From NCBI RefSeq assembly GCF_004011695.2, contig NC_082407.1, positions 868,001 through 932,000 of the forward strand: a DNA stretch of 64,000 nt, given 5' to 3'. The notes beneath the pieces were generated by a model. It was not told the DNA's origin. It saw nothing but the letters and a program-made list of their open reading frames with translations, and did not search any database. The translations under genes and the position numbers were made by a program. Positions 60,641-64,000 of this stretch are shown here, piece by piece (positions within the stretch are counted from its first letter, which is position 1; each line of letters opens with the position of its first letter). The DNA is from Ascochyta rabiei (taxonomy: Eukaryota > Ascomycota > Dothideomycetes > Pleosporales > Didymellaceae).

Positions 60641-63600
60641 TAGTAAGACAGGGCGGTCACGTGCCCTACAGACATATTAGAAGGACACACAACATGTTAC
60701 CTCCCTAAGAGATACAATACTATATTAACCTTTATTACATCCTACTCTAAGGCTAGTCCTTAACACCTATACAGAAATATTATCTGTTTTAAAATTATCC
60801 TAGGACCTGCTGTTCTTCTATGCTATATCCTTTACGTAGATAAGGATGCTTAAGGTAATAGAAACAACAGTGCAGCTCCTTACGCGATATTAGTTAAATA
60901 TACAGTTACTAATACACTACTATTAATCTAGCGTGATCCTTAGTGTTACATAGTTACGTGTCCTATTTTACATCGCTTACTTAGCATTTGCAATAACAGT
61001 GGCAATAGTTAACAGTCTTTATTCCATTTAAATAACTGTATTACTTACTTATTAGAAGAATTAGACATCTGTACTAGTATTTCCTAAGCGTCTTTAAGTA
61101 ACATAACCTAAGGTATATAAGCCTTTATACTTTTTAAAAGGGCAATAGGTCTTATTATAGGTGTTGCTATCTCTAGCCTAATAGGCGTAGATACTTAAAA
61201 GGGTTATTTTATAATCCTTAATCTTATCTACAAGTTTTCTAAAATTCTTAAGCATGCTCTTCTGTTCTGCATCTTTTATACTGTCTAAAAGATAACTTAT
61301 AAGATTAATATAAGATTATTGTAGTGCGCTTGTACCCTTAACTAATACTATTTCTATGTCTTAGCACGTCTTGCTAAAATTTTGTACTAAGAGGTTATGC
61401 TGCTGCACCTTTGTGTCCTTAACTGCTTCTAGAAGCTTACGTACCTCTATCTATTAAGACTTATACTAATAGAATGCTAATCTTAGTTTATATAAGACCT
61501 GCTTTTTATAATCTAACTATGTCTACTTAAGTTTCCCTTTATGCTTAGGCCTAGCTCTCTTGTAGAAGTTATGTCTGCAGGTTAGTTGCTTATAAGACTG
61601 AAACTCGCTACACTAAGATACTGCGCAAGCTAAGGCATCTACTCTTAGCGTTGCCTCTGTTCCTTAGCTCTTATTGTCTGTATTATTAATAACAATAGGC
61701 AGCCTGTAATTTGTATCTGTAATTATTAAGTTTAATGTCTTTTAAAACGCGGTTTTACAGACAGGATCCTTAGATTGCACATGTCTAGAGTAACCTTCTC
61801 TATCTCCTCTATCTACATAAACTTCTTTATAGCTAAAGACAGCCTTAACTTACAACATTGTTAGTGGTGTTGCCCTAGAAGTTGTAGGTCTAGTGTTAAT
61901 AGTAGTGACTTGCGAGACTGCTATTAATACTGTCTTTAGAGTTGCAGGCCTGGCGTTAATAGCAGTGACTTGCAAGACTGCTAGTGACGTTACTTTAAAT
62001 GTTTTAGGGGTACTATTAGTAGCCGTAATAACAAAAGTATTAAAGGATAGTCTAGTATTAGGAGCTTAAGAGTTATGCTTAGATTAAGTTATAACAGTCA
62101 CTGCTTCTAGGTTTCTACTAGAAAACTTAAGGTTCTTATTCCCTATTAGCGTCTGTTGTACTATAAGGACAAGACAGAAGAGGCTTACTCTATCTTTGTA
62201 AGGAAGAATTTCGCTACCCTATATTCTATAGATAACTAGAAGATTAAAGTTAAATACGTTAGAAGGCGACATATTGTACTCTATAATAGTGTTTTATTAT
62301 TAGCGTTAAAGAAAGTGTGTTAAGGTACTAGCGATAAAGGGGGAAACTTTAAGCCTTTGTCTAGAGACTTTACAGTCTAGGGTATGCTAATATGCTTTAT
62401 ATATCTACATTCTAACATATAATAACAGTCCTAGGCTTACCTAAGACACTAAAGCCTCTTTATACCTTAGCTTGTTATTAGTCCCCTCTTAGGGTATAAA
62501 GCAATTAGCTACAGCGTTAGATCTACTTGCTACTAAGGGTTCCCCCTGTGTATACAAGGCAGAATTTGTTAGCTTAAATAATATTCTTGCTATTTTAGTG
62601 AAGATAAAGCAGAGCTAGTGTCTCCTACAGCTTGGTGGACATGCTCTGCCACCGCCATTATCTCTGCTACTCCTAACCTAGGGCTAACTAGCAGATGCTA
62701 TTAGCTTTGTAGTATAGGGTGAATTAACTTATATAAATAGAAGCTGCGTTATATTATTATATAGAGGTAGCTGTATTATACTACACGGTTTAGTAAGCTA
62801 GAAGTATAGTACTAAGTCCTCTTGTATAAGACTAGCGTGCACTATACTATAGCCACAACGCAATATTATAGATATTAGGCAGTGTCTAGTACGTGCTTTA
62901 TACATTGATTTGCTAGTAATAGAGGTATTAACACCTTATACATATATCTAAGCAGTACTTTACTCTTATTTAAAACGCAGCTGTATGCTTTAACAGCATA
63001 GTAGCCTTATATGTTAGCATGGTTTAGTTGTTAAAGTAAGAGGAAAAGAAGGTAGCTATATTGTGTCTACTCTAACAGAAACACAACTAGTATAGAAGTG
63101 CTAAAAGTAGAAAGACTAATATAGCTTACAATGCAGCTATTATAAGAAAGCCCCTAAGCGCAGGATGCATAGCAAGCTAAGCACTAACTAGATAGTACTA
63201 GGACAGCTATAAAGACAGACATTAGCCTTTTAGAGTATTTAGTTAACTAACCTACATAGCTTCCCTCCTAACTTTATCTAAGATTTCTAACTTAGCTCCT
63301 AACATGTATAACTTCCTAAGTCTAAGTATTAGAACACGTGCTAACCTTTATTAGCTCTAAACCTACCCTTTACTTCTTTTTAATCTACACAAACAATATT
63401 AAGGATAGAGGAATTATTATTAATATTAACAACGTCTCTTTGCTTAACTTATTCTATATGCAGAAAAACATTAGTAGATTAGAATACAGGCAATCTAATA
63501 GTGTTGTTCCTATTCCTAGACCCTTAGCAGTTAGGCAAATCGTAGCCATATTAAGAGCTTTAACTAACCTGTTTTTCTAGACATCTATAATATCTTCTAC

Positions 63601-64000
63601 GACCTATACGTAGAGCTTGCGCCAATTAGAATAAGAAGGTAACGTAATGTCTGTTGTAAAGAAAGTAGATCCTGCAGCCTTATACAAGCTTTAGAAGTAA
63701 TCTGTGTAGAGTTCTACCCTCTCTATATAAGAAACACATTCTTAGTTAAGGCCTACTAAGTACTAAGTTTTGTTAGAGATTTCCTTCTAAGATTATCTAT
63801 TCTTAAAGAGGCTACACTTAAAATTAATATAAGGCAGCGTTACTATAGCAAGCCTGTAAAAATCTTGCTAGCGCTTCTTTCTGTAGTACACTAAGAAGAT
63901 ATTAAAGTTCAGTTCTAGTGCAAGGATTTAGATTAGGTGCTAGCAGATCGCCTTACCTAAGCATGCCAGCAGAGGTTACAGTAGCAGGAGATAATCTGCT
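60641..64000. other. RIP-altered AT-rich sequence to window end
   Basis: Minus-strand readable pieces occur around 62060-60900 (FSYKEVYVDRGDREGYSRHV near 61800) and a + frame with an open 80-codon part at 63338-63580 (ISRLEYRQSNSVVPIPRPLA). No family recognised and no terminal repeats found. A 60-bp tandem repeat is listed separately. Confidence 0.35.
61881..62000 (-). repeat. 60-bp tandem repeat (20-codon unit)
   Basis: Two full units, 61881-61940 and 61941-62000, share gttaatagyagtgacttgc and agactgct, differing mostly by transitions. Partial copies lie on both sides. On minus each unit encodes 20 residues of the type QVTAINARPATLK, so this was probably a repeat region of a Thr-rich protein. 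Confidence 0.6.

Noticed and set aside
18613..64000. Starship-type giant element with a DUF3435 captain
   Set aside because: Accessory decayed genes in an island made this worth looking for, but I found no tyrosine-recombinase motifs and no flanking short repeats.
1..64000. rRNA, tRNA, CRISPR array or telomere repeats
   Set aside because: No TTAGGG arrays, no spaced direct repeats, and no tRNA-like A/B boxes with a folding partner were seen.

Overview
The window looks like the edge of a gene-containing block in a filamentous ascomycete, most likely a Pleosporales-type dothideomycete. Genes have short spliceosomal introns (44-63 nt) with GT-AG ends and ctaac/ctgac branch sites. Families typical of Pezizomycotina are present: a Zn2Cys6 regulator, a HET protein, a RIC-8 homologue, Fot1/pogo, Copia and Gypsy elements. 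The right two thirds carry the mark of repeat-induced point mutation (RIP): TpA-rich sequence in which otherwise coherent reading frames are broken almost only by TAA/TAG where CAA, CAG or TGG would be expected. I see no rRNA, tRNA, CRISPR array or telomere repeat.

Layout. (1) 0.3-2.7 kb: Zn2Cys6 transcription factor, + strand. (2) 3.6-11.2 kb: two neighbouring minus-strand genes of the same architecture, each a conserved N-terminal region followed by a divergent protein kinase. The first is fused to a full heterokaryon-incompatibility (HET) domain; its five-exon model closes in frame at 1256 residues. (3) 11.2-13.7 kb: non-coding, with a mildly AT-rich patch. (4) 13.75-18.1 kb: a 196-residue hypothetical protein, a six-exon RIC-8/synembryn gene (440 residues, 19-nt first coding exon, one GC-AG intron), a 302-residue hypothetical protein, and a 63-residue small protein with a TATA box and C-rich promoter. 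(5) At about 18.6 kb composition changes abruptly.

RIP island, 18.6-64 kb. Identifiable contents are a 46-bp perfect inverted repeat; a decayed TPR-repeat gene; a decayed coiled-coil gene split by a complete Copia element (162/163-bp LTRs, CTAAC target duplication); three Fot1/pogo DNA transposons of about 1.85 kb, each bounded by TA; a minus-strand Gypsy element with two 483-bp LTRs, with the third Fot1 nested inside it; a plus-strand Gypsy pol remnant; and several decayed frames that do not look like transposons, two of them readable end to end except for RIP-type stops. Islands of normal composition survive between them.

How the parts relate. The HET-kinase fusion, its kinase sister and the decayed TPR gene lie within about 17 kb and belong to protein classes that fungi use in self/non-self recognition. 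A recognition-type cluster eroding into a RIP compartment is an inference from domains and position, not shown by the sequence. No operons apply; each gene has its own promoter.
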